Shown here in pieces: positions 7,504 through 8,120 of a stretch of 8,120 nucleotides of DNA. Numbering within the stretch: the stretch's first letter is position 1; every line of letters begins with the position of its first letter. The stretch is taken from assembly GCA_014729375.1 (NCBI GenBank), contig WJKA01000332.1, forward strand, positions 1 to 8,120, written 5' to 3'. The stretch comes from Chitinivibrionales bacterium. Its GTDB lineage: Bacteria > Fibrobacterota > Chitinivibrionia > Chitinivibrionales > WJKA01. The notes under the pieces were generated by a model, which worked only from the letters and a program-made list of their open reading frames with translations, had not been told where the DNA came from and did not search any database. The position numbers and the translations under genes are program-made.

Positions 7504-7532
7504 AAAATATTACTTAAATTAATAATCTGCAA
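7504..7532 (-). promoter_or_regulatory. Candidate promoter of the regulator-transporter operon
   Basis: On the minus strand, TTGCAG (7532-7527) and TATTTT (7509-7504) are separated by 17 bp, inside a very AT-rich stretch upstream of the regulator ATG. The boxes match consensus only moderately (three and four of six). The spacing and leader length are reasonable. Confidence 0.3.
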
Positions 7533-7543
7533 GTAGTATACTT
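7531..7543. promoter_or_regulatory. Candidate operator AAGTA-GTA-TACTT
   Basis: AAGTAGTATACTT is an inverted repeat with 5-bp arms and a 3-bp centre. It overlaps the candidate -35 box of the regulator operon, and another TACTT lies 15 bases to the left at 7511-7515. It could be a site for autoregulation by the adjacent regulator. The arms are short and this is a guess from position. Confidence 0.25.
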
Positions 7544-7560
7544 CCGGTCAGGAACAAAAA

Positions 7561-7597
7561 GCAAAAAGTCAAATAAAAAGCGCAGAGTAGTTTGACG
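7561..7597 (-). terminator. Possible weak terminator of the beta-helix protein gene
   Basis: Read on the minus strand, GTCAAA (7596-7591) and TTTGAC (7573-7568) form a 6-bp stem with a 17-base loop. TTTTTG follows directly. It lies 29 bases past the stop codon. The stem is AT-rich and short, so termination would be inefficient, and some read-through into the regulator is possible. Confidence 0.3.
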
Positions 7598-7625
7598 TTT
7601 CCGCCTGGGTACAATCAGGTCTGTT

Positions 7626-8120
7626 TTATCGCACGGCAATTATTCTTGTTCTGATGCGGGAAGACTTTGTCTGTGCCTGAAAAATATAGCATCCTGCCCC
7701 GGGTAAAGATCCTGCGTTTTTCCGATACAACTTCCCGGCAGGCCACTGCCCGATTTTTCTTCCACGGATATCATAGAGAGTTATGCCGGGCAATTCCCTC
7801 CCGGAAAGCATTCCATTGCCCCGGAGGGGATACCCGGGATCGGGAATGAAATCCTGTTTCGTACCGGTCAGGCCCCAGTAGGAGGGATCATGGACGTATG
7901 CGTATTCTGCTGCCGGTCCGGCGAGCTCGAGCGCGGGGAGCAGGACCGAATCGGGCGGCACAACGCCGTCGGGGTACATGTGATTGTTGCGTACCGTATT
8001 GTCGACCTCCCAGCTTTTGTACCATTGAAGGTTGGTGCCCGAAATATTGTACACAACGCAGTCTTCGATAAGGAAATTCATACACCCTTCATCCATGGAA
8101 AACCCGTTATTGTCTTCACC
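7626..8120 (-). CDS. C-terminal part of a secreted parallel beta-helix protein with a type IX-like sorting tail (5' partial)
   Basis: Only the last 164 residues are in the window. The frame stays open from the ATG at 8096 to the right edge, and the upstream codons (GEDNNGFS) continue the same pattern, so that ATG is internal. The visible start (MDEGCMNFLIEDCVVYNIS, then NTVRNNHMY) has the short repeated strands and Asn-rich turns of right-handed parallel beta-helix proteins, a fold used by many polysaccharide lyases and glycoside hydrolases. After a proline-rich linker with FIPDPGYPLRGN, the last 50 or so residues (ITLYDIRGRKIGQW, then GCYIFQAQ, then RIIAVR) resemble a Por/type IX secretion C-terminal beta-sandwich. 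This suggests export and perhaps cell-surface attachment. It precedes the regulator on the same strand by 154 bp. The catalytic part, if any, is outside the window, so enzymatic activity is not shown. Confidence 0.75.
   Translation of the reverse strand, partial: GEDNNGFSMDEGCMNFLIEDCVVYNISGTNLQWYKSWEVDNTVRNNHMYPDGVVPPDSVLLPALELAGPAAEYAYVHDPSYWGLTGTKQDFIPDPGYPLRGNGMLSGRELPGITLYDIRGRKIGQWPAGKLYRKNAGSLPGAGCYIFQAQTKSSRIRTRIIAVR

Noticed and set aside
7472..7625. Possible riboswitch, small RNA or tRNA in the largest gap
   Set aside because: The gap is AT-rich with only short inverted repeats. I found no cloverleaf, T-loop signature or known riboswitch core.
1..8120. CRISPR array, insertion sequence or phage remnants
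   Set aside because: I saw no regularly spaced direct repeats, transposase or integrase motifs, terminal inverted repeats or duplicated target sites.

Overview
The window carries five protein-coding genes in two opposed blocks and no stretch longer than about 155 bases without a gene. I see no RNA genes, CRISPR arrays or mobile elements. Base composition is near 50% GC throughout, with no obvious break that would mark recent transfer. The organism is a Gram-negative-type bacterium. A beta-helix protein with a C-terminal tail resembling type IX secretion (Por) sorting domains, a long LacI-type regulator with two GntR-like DNA-binding domains, and some starts with weak or absent Shine-Dalgarno sequences suggest the FCB/PVC side of the bacterial tree (for example Fibrobacterota-like or Lentisphaerota-like). 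This placement is inference and not secure.

Left block, plus strand (1-4497). First is the 3' part of a GspE/PilB-family ATPase, which powers type IV pilus or type II secretion pseudopilus assembly. Its reading frame is open to the left edge, so the gene starts outside the window. Ahead of the motor it has a degenerate receiver-like domain and a MshEN domain with two 24-residue motifs of the kind that bind cyclic di-GMP. After a 73-bp gap comes a membrane-bound hybrid histidine kinase (six membrane segments, GAF, HisKA, HATPase, receiver). A good sigma70-like promoter lies in the gap and ends almost on the first ATG of the kinase, which raises the question of where translation really starts.

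Right block, minus strand (8120-4589, read right to left). The C-terminal end of a secreted, parallel beta-helix protein enters from the right edge. Then comes a 530-residue regulator (two GntR-like winged helices and a LacI-type sugar-sensor domain), followed after only 15 bp by a 12-segment major facilitator transporter in the same reading frame as the regulator. The likely role is sensing and uptake of a small sugar or glycoside, with the beta-helix protein possibly acting outside the cell on a polysaccharide. The substrate cannot be read from the sequence.

The two blocks converge on a 91-bp gap (4498-4588) that contains inverted repeats. The most interesting points are the layered signal inputs on the ATPase (pseudo-receiver plus MshEN) beside a hybrid kinase, and the tandem winged-helix LacI-type regulator with its same-frame transporter. 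I did not see a clearly unprecedented system.
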